64,000 bases of DNA, taken from Inquilinus limosus DSM 16000. GTDB taxonomy: Bacteria; Pseudomonadota; Alphaproteobacteria; DSM-16000; Inquilinaceae. Below, piece after piece: positions 7,161-15,724 of this stretch; within the stretch, counting starts at the first letter, position 1; every line of letters starts with the position of its first letter. The stretch spans positions 62,001-126,000 of the forward strand of contig NZ_AUHM01000005.1 in the NCBI RefSeq assembly GCF_000423185.1. The letters run 5' to 3'. The notes under the pieces were generated by a model. That model made no database searches. It saw only the letters and a program-made list of their open reading frames with translations, and was not told the DNA's origin. The translations under genes were made by a program, and so were the position numbers.

Positions 7161-8428
7161 CAACGTCCTCCGAGTCCCGCCAGGGCCAGCCGGGCTGTAC
7201 CCTCTGCCGCGTCCTCCGACAAGGCCGGCAGGAACGGGACGCCCAGCTGCCGGCGGCGGATCTCGGTCCAGCCGGCATTGGCGGCGCCGCCGCCGACGCT
7301 GCGCAGCGAGGTCACGGCCGGCGCGCCCAGCTCCGCCAGCAGGCGGTAGGCGCGGGCCTCGATCCCGGCGATGCCCTCCAGCACGCCCTGGAAGAACACC
7401 GCCTCGTCCTCCGGACGCGGCTCCAGCACCGGCGCCAGCCCGGGATCGGCCACCGGGAAGCGCTCGCCTGGCCGCGGCAAGGGGTAATAGGAGAGGCCGG
7501 TCGGCCGGTCCGGCCGCAGCGCCGCGGTCAGCGCCGGCAGCCGGTCGCGGCCGAACAGCTGGGCGATCACCGCCCCGCCGCTGTTCGAGGCGCCGCCGAC
7601 CAGCCAGCGGTCGCCCATGCGGTGGCTGTAGACGCCGTGCTGTGGGGAATCGACCGGCCGATCGGACAGCAGCTTGATCACCAGCGTCGACCCCAGCGCC
7701 GTCACCGCATCCCCCACCGCATCCGCCCCGGTGGCGAGGAAGGAGGCGCAGCCGTCGGTGGTGCCGGCAACGACGATGGCGTCGGCCGGCAGGCCGAGCG
7801 CGACCGCCTCCGTCCCCACCGGGCCGACCGGCGTGCCCGCCGCCACCGCTTTCGGCAGGGCAGCGGGGTCGACGCCGAGGCCGAAGATCCAGTCCGGCCA
7901 GCACCGCGCCACCGGGTCGTAGCCGGTCTTCAGCGCGTTGTTCTCGTCGGTCGTGTCGAAGCGGCCGGACAGGCGGCCGGCGATCCAGTCGGCCTGGTGC
8001 AGCACCCGCACTGCGCCCGGCCGGCGCAGCAGCACCAGGGCGCGGGCGAGGGCGGAGCTGCGGCCGCGGGCGGCGCTGCCGGCCGGCGCCACGGCGTCGA
8101 TCCGGGCCGTCACCGCCTCGTCCGGGCAGGGATCGTTGTACATCAGCGCCGGGCCGACCGGCCGCCCCGCCGCGTCGCTCACCAGCACGGTGCCGGAGGT
8201 GCCGTCGACCGAGAGGGCGCCGACCGTCGAGAGATCCGCCTCCGCCGCCAGCCGGCGCAGTGCCGCGACCGTGGCCAGCCACCAGGTCTCGGGATCGCGC
8301 GGGTCCTGGCCCGGGCTGTCGGTCGACATGGTGCCGCGGCCGACCGGGCGGCCGGCGGCGTCCACCGCCACCGCCCGCACGCCGGAGGTGCCGATATCGA
8401 TGCCGATCGCGCGTGCGGACTCCGCCAT
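7160..8428 (-). CDS. FGGY-family kinase, D-ribulokinase-like
   Basis: A 422-residue ASKHA-fold sugar kinase that phosphorylates its substrate with ATP in the cytoplasm. It has GIDIGTSGVRAV (phosphate 1), SVDGTSGTVL with the catalytic Asp, VVAGTTDGCASFLATGA, VTALGSTLVIKLL (phosphate 2), YYPLPRPGERFP and a C-terminal GGGAANAGW adenosine motif. As far as I recall them, these segments match the short cyanobacterial/plant D-ribulose kinase group (SePSK, Arabidopsis XK-1) better than XylB or GlpK. This suggests D-ribulose or a related ketose as substrate. The ATG at 8428 has GGGAGG upstream; an in-frame extension to 8479 runs into the aldolase gene. The stop codon of the aldolase is 2 bp away. Confidence 0.8.
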   Translation of the reverse strand: MAESARAIGIDIGTSGVRAVAVDAAGRPVGRGTMSTDSPGQDPRDPETWWLATVAALRRLAAEADLSTVGALSVDGTSGTVLVSDAAGRPVGPALMYNDPCPDEAVTARIDAVAPAGSAARGRSSALARALVLLRRPGAVRVLHQADWIAGRLSGRFDTTDENNALKTGYDPVARCWPDWIFGLGVDPAALPKAVAAGTPVGPVGTEAVALGLPADAIVVAGTTDGCASFLATGADAVGDAVTALGSTLVIKLLSDRPVDSPQHGVYSHRMGDRWLVGGASNSGGAVIAQLFGRDRLPALTAALRPDRPTGLSYYPLPRPGERFPVADPGLAPVLEPRPEDEAVFFQGVLEGIAGIEARAYRLLAELGAPAVTSLRSVGGGAANAGWTEIRRRQLGVPFLPALSEDAAEGTARLALAGLGGR

Positions 8429-8430
8429 GA

Positions 8431-9468
8431 TCACGCCTCCCGCCGGCACAGCGACTGCCGGTACTGTTCCGCATCCCACTGGGTCAGCTCGTCCACCTGG
8501 GCCTGGGTGAAGGCCCGGACGGAGGTGCCGGCCGGCACCCGCCCGGCGACATCGGCCAGGCAGCGCGCCATCTCGTCCGCCCCGCGCAGCACGCCTTCGT
8601 GCAGCACCACGCCGCGGCCGGGCACGCCCACGATCGCCGGGGCGCGCTGCTGCGCCAGGGCAGTCAGCTCCCTGGACGTCCCGGCCGTGGTGAGGGCGGC
8701 GCCGAGGAAGATCACATGGTCCGGGTAGAAGGCGCCGGCGGTGGCCAGCGCCAGGCTGCCGGGGTCGGTCGCCGCGTCATGCGCGACCGGGTCCTGCGGC
8801 AGCCGGTAGGGCGTGCCGCGGATGAACTCGGCCAGCGCGTCCGGCTGCGCCGCGGGGGAGGGGCGGCGGGGCAGGGCCAGGGCGGCGCAGACGCGGTCCA
8901 GCAACTCGCCCGCCGCCGCCACGCCGTCCGCCGCCACCACCAGACCATGATTGCCCAGCACCACGACATTTGTGCCGGGCCTGAGGCGCGCCGCGATCGC
9001 CTGCGACAGGGTCAGGCCCGGCTTGCAGTAGGGCACGAAGATCCAATCGACGCCGGGCAGCCCGTCCAGCCGCTCGGCCAGGCGGGCCTCGGCGTCAGTT
9101 CGGATCGCCAGCGCGATGGTCGAGACGCAGTGGACATGCAGCACCACGGCGAAAGGCAGCACCGCATGCACCGTGGTCTCGATCGACGGCCGCAGCCCGC
9201 GCGGATTGTGCTCCGCTACCACGAAGTCGCGTCCGGATTCGGCGGCGGGATCGCCCTCGCGCATCGCCCGCAACAGCGGATCCAGCCGCACCGGCACCAG
9301 GATCTCCTCATCGTCGGCCCGGGCCAGCCAAGTGCCGGAGGCCTTGATCCACATCGTGCCGTCACGCTTCAGCGAGGTGTTGCCGCCCGCCGCCTGCACC
9401 CGGTCCGGGTCGCGGCCGAGCCTGGCGGAGAGAATGCGCAGGGCACGGAGATCGGGATCGGTGGTCAT
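8431..9468 (-). CDS. Class II aldolase/adducin family protein (long form)
   Basis: A 345-residue protein whose first ~200 residues are the zinc-dependent class II aldolase fold: GGNTSLKRDG near 29-38, a Glu-containing PSIETTVHA, the metal pair HVH at 111-113 and a third His in GNHGLVV at 174. The remaining ~145 residues form a second segment, with PDHVIFLGAAL and a VRAFTQAQVDELTQWDAEQYRQ end, similar to the linker of rhamnulose-phosphate aldolase/dehydrogenase fusions but without the SDR part. It probably cleaves or epimerises a phosphorylated ketose or sugar acid. It lies 2 bp upstream of the ribulokinase-like gene and downstream of the inverted-repeat element at 9531-9695, so it may be partly uncoupled from GlpD. 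Confidence 0.75.
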   Translation of the reverse strand: MTTDPDLRALRILSARLGRDPDRVQAAGGNTSLKRDGTMWIKASGTWLARADDEEILVPVRLDPLLRAMREGDPAAESGRDFVVAEHNPRGLRPSIETTVHAVLPFAVVLHVHCVSTIALAIRTDAEARLAERLDGLPGVDWIFVPYCKPGLTLSQAIAARLRPGTNVVVLGNHGLVVAADGVAAAGELLDRVCAALALPRRPSPAAQPDALAEFIRGTPYRLPQDPVAHDAATDPGSLALATAGAFYPDHVIFLGAALTTAGTSRELTALAQQRAPAIVGVPGRGVVLHEGVLRGADEMARCLADVAGRVPAGTSVRAFTQAQVDELTQWDAEQYRQSLCRREA

Positions 9469-9530
9469 GGGCGGGGTTCCCGAACAAGGGACGAAGTGAT
9501 GGGTCCGAGCCCCAGTCCGCTTCCTATCTT

Positions 9531-9695
9531 AGTCCCCCCTCTCCTCGCGGGAGGGGGGCAGGGGGAGGGGGTTGTTGATCGAAGAGTGCCGCGGCCTGAT
9601 CGTTCGAGCGGACAGATTGTTGCCGCCCATCGGGCTCCGATCGTGCGGCGCGAACCCCCTCCCCCTGCCCCCCTCCCGCGAGGGGAGGGGGGACT
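9531..9695. repeat. MITE-like intergenic element with 43-bp inverted arms
   Basis: Two 43-base arms (9531-9573 and 9653-9695) are reverse complements with a single mismatch and flank 79 bases of unrelated sequence. The arms are made of C-rich and G-rich runs around a CTCGCGGGAG core. No open frame fits inside. It fills the 259-bp gap between the GlpD-like and class II aldolase genes of the polyol operon. It looks like a short non-autonomous repeat of the type scattered between genes in many GC-rich Alphaproteobacteria; as RNA it would form a very stable long hairpin that could lower readthrough into the downstream genes. Confidence 0.7.
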
Positions 9696-9727
9696 AGAAA
9701 AGAATGGAGTCGGGTGTGTCGTGCCCA

Positions 9728-11269
9728 TCACCGCCCCGCCGCCTGCGCGGCCGAGACCGGTTCGGCCTCCAGCCACTCGGCGAAAGCCGCGGTCTCGGCC
9801 GGCGACAGGTGCAGCCCGTGCTTGGTGCGGCGCCACAGGATGTCCTCGGCGTCCTCGGCCCATTCCTGCGCCCGCAGCCAGGCCGCCTCTCGCTCGTAGA
9901 GCAGACCGCCGAAGTGCCGGCCGAGATCGGCCAGGGACCGGGCGCCGTCCAGCAGCGCGTCGGCCCGGGTGCCGTAGAGCCGGCCGTAATGCAGGGCCAG
10001 TTCCTCCGGCAGCCAGGGATGGCGCCGGCGGAACTCCGCCAGCCAGCGGTCGAAATCCGTCATGTCGCCGCCGGGCAGCGGCGCCGACGCGGTCCAGGCC
10101 GGGCCCATGGACGGGAAGAACGGCTTCAGCCGCTCCAGCGCGTGCTCGGCCAGCTTGCGGAAGGTGGTGATCTTGCCGCCGAACACGGAGAGGATCGGCG
10201 CCCTGCCGCCCTCGTCATCGACGTCGAAGACGTAGTCGCGGGTGACGGCCGAGGGATTGGCGGCGTCGTCGTCGAACAGCGGCCGCACCCCGGCGAAGGA
10301 ATGCACGACGTCCTGCGGGCCGATCTGGCGCTGGAAGTAACGATTCAGCACACCGCAGAGATACTCGACCTCCTTGGGGTCGACCTCGACCCGGTCCGGG
10401 TCACCGGCCTGCGGGATGTCGGTGGTGCCGATCAGCAGATAGCCGTGCTCATAGGGGTTGATGAAGATCACCCGCTTGTCGGTGTTCTGCACCAGATAGG
10501 CCTGCGGCCCGTCATAGAATTTCGGCACCACGATATGGCTGCCGCGCACCAGCCGGATCCTCTTGCTCGACGTCAGGCCGGCCGTGCCGGTCAGCACCTT
10601 GTCGACCCAGGGGCCGGCGGCATTGGCCACGGCGCGGGCGACGACATGCCGCTCCGCGCCGCCCCCGGCGGGGCGCAGCACGGCGTGCCACAGCCCGTCG
10701 CGGCGCTGCAGCGACACGCATTCGGTTCGGGTCAGGATCTCGGCGCCGCGCTCGGCCGCGCCGATCGCGTTCAGCACCACCAGCCGGGCGTCGTCGACCC
10801 AGCAGTCGGAATATTCGAAGCCGCGGCGGAAGCGGTCCTGCAGCGGTTTGCCCTCCGGGTCGCGGCGCAAATCCAGGCCGCGGCTGGCCGGCAGCCTCTT
10901 GCGGCCGCCGAGATGGTCATAGAGGAACAGCCCCAGCCGCAGCAGCCAGGCCGGCCGCAAGCCGCGGTCATGCGGCAGCACGAAGCGCATCGGCCAGATG
11001 ATGTGCGGCGCCGCCGCCAGCAGCACCTCGCGCTCGATCAGCGCCTCGCGCACCAGCCGGAACTCGTAATATTCGAGATAGCGCAGCCCGCCATGCACCA
11101 GCTTGCCGCTGCGGCTCGACGTGCCTTCGGCCAGGTCGCCCTTCTCGCACAGCAGCACCGACAGGCCGCGCCCGGCCGCGTCGCGGGCGATGCCGGTGCC
11201 GTTGACGCCGCCGCCGACCACCAGCAGGTCGACGACGGCGCCGTTCCGCAGCTCCGTTCCGTCCGCCAT
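9728..11269 (-). CDS. glpD: GlpD-like FAD-dependent polyol-phosphate dehydrogenase
   Basis: A 513-residue flavoprotein of the GlpD family, normally bound peripherally to the inner membrane, passing electrons to quinone. It has the FAD motif LLVVGGGVNGTGIARDAAGRG near residue 15, the GTSSRSGKLVHGGLRYLE signature, a central GTTDIPQ segment, FAGVRPLF and the VFGGKITTFR motif, then the C-terminal DAO_C domain with WAEDAEDILWRRTKHGL. The length fits the family (about 500). In an operon with an EryA-like kinase and a SorC regulator it may act on a tetritol or pentitol phosphate, as EryB does, rather than on glycerol 3-phosphate; the sequence alone does not decide. The preceding aldolase gene ends 6 bp upstream. 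Confidence 0.85.
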   Translation of the reverse strand: MADGTELRNGAVVDLLVVGGGVNGTGIARDAAGRGLSVLLCEKGDLAEGTSSRSGKLVHGGLRYLEYYEFRLVREALIEREVLLAAAPHIIWPMRFVLPHDRGLRPAWLLRLGLFLYDHLGGRKRLPASRGLDLRRDPEGKPLQDRFRRGFEYSDCWVDDARLVVLNAIGAAERGAEILTRTECVSLQRRDGLWHAVLRPAGGGAERHVVARAVANAAGPWVDKVLTGTAGLTSSKRIRLVRGSHIVVPKFYDGPQAYLVQNTDKRVIFINPYEHGYLLIGTTDIPQAGDPDRVEVDPKEVEYLCGVLNRYFQRQIGPQDVVHSFAGVRPLFDDDAANPSAVTRDYVFDVDDEGGRAPILSVFGGKITTFRKLAEHALERLKPFFPSMGPAWTASAPLPGGDMTDFDRWLAEFRRRHPWLPEELALHYGRLYGTRADALLDGARSLADLGRHFGGLLYEREAAWLRAQEWAEDAEDILWRRTKHGLHLSPAETAAFAEWLEAEPVSAAQAAGR

Positions 11270-11275
11270 CGCCGC

Positions 11276-11932
11276 TCAGGCCGCCTGCTTCGGGCGCGGG
11301 CCGTAATCCTTGAACTTCTCGATCACCCGGTCGATCTCGTCGTCCGGCAGGCATTTCGGCCCGCCCAGCATCAGCGTGTAGACATACTGCTTGGCCAGGG
11401 TCTCGACCTCGACCGCCAGCCACATCGCCTTGCCCAGCGTCGGGCCGGTGGCGATCAGGCCGTGATTGGCCAACAGGCAGGCGGTGCGGTCCTTCAGCGC
11501 CTCGATGGCGTAGTCAGACAGCTCAGGCGTGCCGTAGGTGGCATAGGGCGCGCAGGGGATGGAATTGCCGCCGCCGCAGGCGATCATGTAGTGCAGCGCC
11601 GGGATCTCCTGGTGCCGGATCGCCAGGATGGTCGAATACATCGGATGGCAGTGGACGACGGCGTTCACCTCCGGCTTGCGGCGGTGGATGTCGAGGTGGA
11701 AGCGCCATTCCGAGGACGGGCGGTGGTCGCCGTGCTCCCAGCTGCCGTCCATCCTCATGGCGACGATGTCGTCCGGCGTCATCTCGTCATACGGCACGCC
11801 GGTCGGGGTCACCAGGATGCCGTCGCCCCAGCGGGCGCTGATGTTGCCGGAGGTGCCCTGGTTCAGCCCGTTGGCATTCATCTGCCGGCAGGCTTCGACG
11901 ATCTTGATGCGCAGCTCGCGTTCGGTGGTCAT
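11276..11932 (-). CDS. Class II aldolase, L-fuculose-phosphate-aldolase type
   Basis: A 218-residue zinc aldolase of the AraD/FucA family. It has GTSGNISAR near 26-33, the ITPTG-like segment VTPTGVPYDEM, catalytic-type Glu75 in PSSEWRFH, zinc ligands His94 and His96 in VVHCHPMYS, and His157 in LLANHGLIA. Such enzymes split ketose 1-phosphates to dihydroxyacetone phosphate and an aldehyde, or act as 4-epimerases. With a kinase and a GlpD-like dehydrogenase in the same operon, the order phosphorylation, oxidation to a ketose phosphate and aldol cleavage is plausible (inference). It sits 21 bp after the hydroxyacid dehydrogenase and 6 bp before the GlpD-like gene. Confidence 0.82.
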   Translation of the reverse strand: MTTERELRIKIVEACRQMNANGLNQGTSGNISARWGDGILVTPTGVPYDEMTPDDIVAMRMDGSWEHGDHRPSSEWRFHLDIHRRKPEVNAVVHCHPMYSTILAIRHQEIPALHYMIACGGGNSIPCAPYATYGTPELSDYAIEALKDRTACLLANHGLIATGPTLGKAMWLAVEVETLAKQYVYTLMLGGPKCLPDDEIDRVIEKFKDYGPRPKQAA

Positions 11933-11953
11933 GGCGGATTCCGTGAGAAGGGG

Positions 11954-12994
11954 TCAGCAGAGGCGGAGCAGGGGCTCGCCGGCCAGGTAGCGCCGGACGT
12001 CCTCGGCGATCAGCCCGGCGGCGTAGGTGACGGTCTTCACCGAGGCGCCGGCGATGTGCGGGGTCAGGGTGACGTTGGGCAGCTTCAAGAGCGGCCAGTC
12101 CTCCGGCGGCGGCTCGACCGCGAAGGTCTCCAGCATCGCGCCGCGCAGCTTGCCCGAGACCAGCGCGTCGTAGAGCGCGTCGTAGTCGACCAGAGGGCCG
12201 CGGGCGGTGTTGACGAAGACCGCCCCGTCCTTCATCGCGGCGAAGGCCTCGGCGCCGATCATGCCGGTGGTCTCGGCGGTCACGCGCGGATGCAAGGTCA
12301 CCACATCGCTCTCGGCCAGCAGGGTCTCCAGCGAGACCTGCTGCACGCCGTCGGCGCTGTCGGCGGGGTCGAGCTGGACATAGGGGTCGGTCACCAGGAT
12401 GCGGCAGCCGAAGGCCTTCAGGAGGCGCACCACCTTGCTGCCGACATGGCCATAGCCGATGACGCCGACCGTCATCTCCGACAGCTCGCGGCCGGTGATG
12501 TCGGCGCGGTACAGGTCGCCGCGCCAATGGCCCTGCGACAGCGAGGTGTGGCCGCGGGTGATCAGTCGGGTCTCGGCCAGGATGGCGCCGATGGTGAACT
12601 CGGCCACGGCGCTGGCGTTGCGGCCGGGGGCGTTCACCACCTTCACGCCATGCGCCTTGGCCGCCTTCATGTCGATGTTGACCGGCCCGCCGCGGCTGAC
12701 CCCGATCAGCTTCAGCGCCGGCAGCCGCTCCAGCATGCTGGCCGAGACCGGCGCCAGATGGGTGACCAGGATCTCGGCGTCGCCGATGAACTCGACGATC
12801 TCGTCCGGATCGCCCATGAACTCCTTCAGCCCGTCCAGGCCGGTGCCGGCATAGCCGTGCACCATCGGCTCGTCCGGCCAGGGCTGCTCCAGCGTCCGGA
12901 TGTCGAGCGCGGCCGGAATAGCCTCCAGCGCCTCGACGAACAGGCGCGGCAGCATGAAACGGTCGCCGATCACGGCAACGCGACGTCGGGTCAT
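11954..12994 (-). CDS. D-isomer-specific 2-hydroxyacid dehydrogenase
   Basis: A 346-residue NAD(P)-dependent dehydrogenase of the SerA/phosphoglycerate dehydrogenase family. The cofactor motif is GVIGYGHVGSKVV, the substrate Arg lies in VNTARGPLVD, and the Glu/His relay lies in the EPPPEDWPLLKLPNVTLTPHIAG region. It lacks the ACT regulatory domain of long SerA proteins. In this operon it could reduce or oxidise a 2-keto/2-hydroxy acid formed from the aldol product, such as glycolaldehyde-derived glyoxylate or hydroxypyruvate; that is inference. The ATG at 12994 overlaps the kinase stop by ATGA, so translation is probably coupled. Confidence 0.8.
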   Translation of the reverse strand: MTRRRVAVIGDRFMLPRLFVEALEAIPAALDIRTLEQPWPDEPMVHGYAGTGLDGLKEFMGDPDEIVEFIGDAEILVTHLAPVSASMLERLPALKLIGVSRGGPVNIDMKAAKAHGVKVVNAPGRNASAVAEFTIGAILAETRLITRGHTSLSQGHWRGDLYRADITGRELSEMTVGVIGYGHVGSKVVRLLKAFGCRILVTDPYVQLDPADSADGVQQVSLETLLAESDVVTLHPRVTAETTGMIGAEAFAAMKDGAVFVNTARGPLVDYDALYDALVSGKLRGAMLETFAVEPPPEDWPLLKLPNVTLTPHIAGASVKTVTYAAGLIAEDVRRYLAGEPLLRLC

Positions 12995-14562
12995 CCTCGG
13001 GTCCTCAGGTCTTCCAGGGCATGCCAAACCGGGCGCAGCGCCCGGTAGCTGGTTCGGTATTGCGGGAACAGGCGGTCGTAGAGCGAGACCAGCGCCGGGT
13101 CGGGCGCCTCGGCCTCGGCCAGCAGCGGCGCCACCCAGCGGCGGCAGGCTTCGTCGATGTCGGGCAGGATGCCGAGCGACAGCGCCGCCACCATGGCCGC
13201 CCCGGCGGCGCCGACCTCCTCGCGCTTCACCAGCCGGACCGGCGCGTTGGTGGCGGCGGCCAGGATGCCGCGGCAGGTGGCGCTGCGGGCGGCGCCGCCG
13301 GCCAGGCGGATCTCCGCCGGCGTGCCGCCGACCGACTCGTAGCAGTCGCGGCTGGCGAAGCCGAGGCTCTCATAGATCGCCCGCAGCAGGTCGCCGGCGC
13401 CGGCGGTGCCGGACAGGCCAATGACCGAGGCGCGGGCGGCGCTGTCGACGAAGGGTCCGCGCTCGCCCGCCTCGGCGATGAAGGGATGGTAGAGGAGGCG
13501 CCCCGGTTTCGCCGCCGCGGCCTTGCCGTCGAGGAGGCGGATCAGGTCGGAGCGCTTCGGCAGCGTCGCCCCGGCGGCGTCCGCCACCTCCTCGACCACG
13601 CCGCACAGCCAGTCGATGTTCAGCGTCGCCGCCATGTTCGAAACCATGGAGACGTAGCTGCCCGGGGCGACGAAGGGCATGGTGTAGCCGACCTCCTCGC
13701 CCAGGATCACCCGGTCGGCCCCGAAGACGAGGCGCATATGCGCGCCGGTCGAGCCGATCACGGTGAAGCCGGCGCGACCTTCGGGGTCGTAGAGCCCGGC
13801 GCCGAGCGCGCCGCACAGCAGGTCGACCGGGGCCAGCACGACGGGGGTTCCCGCGGGCAGGCCGGTCGCCGCCGCAGCCTCGGGCGTCAGCGCCGCGTGC
13901 CGGCGGGTGCCGTCGACCATCGGCGGCAGCAGCCGGGCCTCGTCCTCGAGGCCGAACAGCTCCAGCACCTCCGGCGCGTAATCCCGGGTGCGGTAGTCGC
14001 CATAGGTGAAGGTGCCTTCCGAAACGTCGGTCGCCCGCTCGCCGGTCATCCGGAAATACAGCCAGTCCTTGCAGTGGAAGGCGGTGGCGGCCCGGGCCAG
14101 CGCCTCCGGCCGGTGCCGCTTCAGCCACAGCAGCTGGCCGGACTGGTTCGACATGTTCAGCATGGTGCCGGTGAAGCGCTGCACCGCCTTGGCCGTGCCG
14201 CTCCGGTGCAGCTCGGCCACGATCGGGCCCGACCGGCCGTCATGCCACAGCATGGCGCGGCCGACCGGCTCGCCGCCGCGGTCGATCAGCCAAGTGCCGT
14301 CGCCCTGACCGGTGACGGCGATGCCGGCCACGCGCAGGCCGCGCCCGTCCAACTTCGCCGCCATCTCGCGCAGCACCAGGGCCGCATCGTCCCAGGTGCG
14401 GCCGAATTCCTGCTCCATGCCGCTGCCGTCGACCGGGATGGTCGTGTTCGGCCGCGCCGCATGCTCGATCGGCGCGCCCTCCAGGTCGAAGGCCACGGCC
14501 TTGACCACCGAGGTGCCGGAATCGAGGCCGATCAGGACGTCTTTCGTCATCGCACCGCTCAT
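12991..14562 (-). CDS. FGGY-family polyol kinase, EryA-like
   Basis: A 523-residue ASKHA-fold kinase. It starts with VLIGLDSGTSVVKAVAFDL (phosphate 1), then has GIAVTGQGDGTWLID, a GDYRTRDYAPEVLELFGL segment, VIGSTGAHM (phosphate 2) and a C-terminal AGGAARSATC. The N-terminal pattern (GTSVVKAVAFDLEG) resembles erythritol kinase EryA of Brucella and rhizobia as I remember it. The presence of GlpD-like and SorC-type neighbours repeats the eryA-eryB-eryD set, but the EryC-type isomerase is missing, so the substrate may be another polyol. The ATG at 14562 overlaps the ATPase stop by ATGA; a second in-frame ATG is at 14550. Confidence 0.82.
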   Translation of the reverse strand: MSGAMTKDVLIGLDSGTSVVKAVAFDLEGAPIEHAARPNTTIPVDGSGMEQEFGRTWDDAALVLREMAAKLDGRGLRVAGIAVTGQGDGTWLIDRGGEPVGRAMLWHDGRSGPIVAELHRSGTAKAVQRFTGTMLNMSNQSGQLLWLKRHRPEALARAATAFHCKDWLYFRMTGERATDVSEGTFTYGDYRTRDYAPEVLELFGLEDEARLLPPMVDGTRRHAALTPEAAAATGLPAGTPVVLAPVDLLCGALGAGLYDPEGRAGFTVIGSTGAHMRLVFGADRVILGEEVGYTMPFVAPGSYVSMVSNMAATLNIDWLCGVVEEVADAAGATLPKRSDLIRLLDGKAAAAKPGRLLYHPFIAEAGERGPFVDSAARASVIGLSGTAGAGDLLRAIYESLGFASRDCYESVGGTPAEIRLAGGAARSATCRGILAAATNAPVRLVKREEVGAAGAAMVAALSLGILPDIDEACRRWVAPLLAEAEAPDPALVSLYDRLFPQYRTSYRALRPVWHALEDLRTRG

Positions 14563-15716
14563 GCCGCCGCCGCGACCGCAGGGCGACCGCCATGGGCGAT
14601 CGCCAGCTCGCTGTCGCCGTCGAACAGGTGCAGCGCCGATTCCGGCAAGGCCAGCGCCAGCTTGGTGTCGGCCGGGGCCGCCAGCGCCCGGTCGGTGACG
14701 ATGGTCAGCCGCACCCCGTTGACGTCGAGCGCGATGTGGCTCTGGTCGCCCAGCCACTGATTGGCGGTGACCGTGCCCTGCAGCGCCGTCTCGCCGGGCC
14801 GGGCCGCGCCCCCACCAATCCCATAGGCGCGGATCTCGTGGCCCCGGATACCGAGATGGACCTTCCGGCCCTCGGCCAGACCATGTCCGGCATGGGGCAG
14901 GCGGAAGGCTGGCGCGCCGTCCTCGCCCTGCACCTCGATCGCCAGGCCGCCGTCCTCCCGCACCACCCGGGCCGGGAACAGGTTCATCGGCGGCTCGCCG
15001 ATGAAGCCGGCGACGAAGAGATTGGCCGGGCGCCGCTTCAGCTCGGCCGGGGAGGCGAATTGCTGCAGCCGCCCGCCCTCCATCACCGCGATGCGGTCGG
15101 CCAGCGCCAAAGCCTCGGTCTGGTCATGGGTCACGAAGACCGTCGTCATGCCGTGCTCGATCAGATAGTCCTTGATGCGCGCCCGTAGCACGGCGCGCAG
15201 CTGCGGTTCCAGCTGCGACATCGGCTCGTCGAGCAGGGACAGCGGCGCCCGCCGCACCAGGGCGCGGGCCAGGCTGACGCGCTGCTGCTGACCGCCGGAG
15301 ATCGCCTGCGGGTAGCGGTCCAGGATGTCGCCGATCTCCAGCAGCGCCGCGACATGTGCCACGCGCTGCTGCACCTCCGCCTTCGGTATGCGGTCGCGCA
15401 GCAGGCTGAAGGCGATGTTGTCGCGCACCGTCAGCGGCGGGTAGAGGGCATAGCCCTCGAAGGCCATGGCGACGTTGCGCTCGGCCGGGCGCAGGTCGTT
15501 GACCACGCGGTCGCCGATCCGGATGGTGCCTTCCGACACGCTCTCGAAGCCCGCGATCATGCGCAGGGTCGAGGTCTTGCCGCAGCCGGAGGAGCCGAGC
15601 AGGCCGACCAGCTCGCCGTCGCGCAGCGCCAGCGACACGGCGTCGACCGCACGGATCGGATGGGCCAGGCGTGGCCCGTAGATCTTGGAGACGGCGTCGA
15701 GCGTCAGGGTTGCCAT
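14559..15716 (-). CDS. ABC importer ATPase, GlpS/GlpT-like subunit with Q-loop Glu
   Basis: A 385-residue MalK-type ATPase: nucleotide-binding domain to about residue 240, then a TOBE-type C-terminal domain. The Walker A GSSGCGKT is at 41-48, the signature ISGGQ at 139-143, the Walker B LLDEP with Glu164 intact, and the H-switch His197 present. The Q-loop glutamine is replaced by Glu87 (MAFEGYALY). It pairs with the adjacent ATPase at 15725, which has other changes, so the importer most likely uses a heterodimer as in the rhizobial GlpST glycerol importer. It is followed by the EryA-like kinase with ATGA overlap. Confidence 0.85.
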   Translation of the reverse strand: MATLTLDAVSKIYGPRLAHPIRAVDAVSLALRDGELVGLLGSSGCGKTSTLRMIAGFESVSEGTIRIGDRVVNDLRPAERNVAMAFEGYALYPPLTVRDNIAFSLLRDRIPKAEVQQRVAHVAALLEIGDILDRYPQAISGGQQQRVSLARALVRRAPLSLLDEPMSQLEPQLRAVLRARIKDYLIEHGMTTVFVTHDQTEALALADRIAVMEGGRLQQFASPAELKRRPANLFVAGFIGEPPMNLFPARVVREDGGLAIEVQGEDGAPAFRLPHAGHGLAEGRKVHLGIRGHEIRAYGIGGGAARPGETALQGTVTANQWLGDQSHIALDVNGVRLTIVTDRALAAPADTKLALALPESALHLFDGDSELAIAHGGRPAVAAAA

Positions 15717-15724
15717 GGGGCCTC

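Noticed and set aside
9728-11269. Calling this gene EryB
   Set aside because: The neighbours suggest a polyol phosphate, but the sequence is equally consistent with glycerol-3-phosphate dehydrogenase; the general GlpD-family name is safer.
9704-13048. Very long open frames antisense to real genes, for example at 9704-13048 (+), 25983-29498 (+) and 57730-61461 (-)
   Set aside because: They run opposite well-supported genes, their products are Arg/Gly/Ala/His-rich without motifs, and long antisense openings are normal at this GC content.
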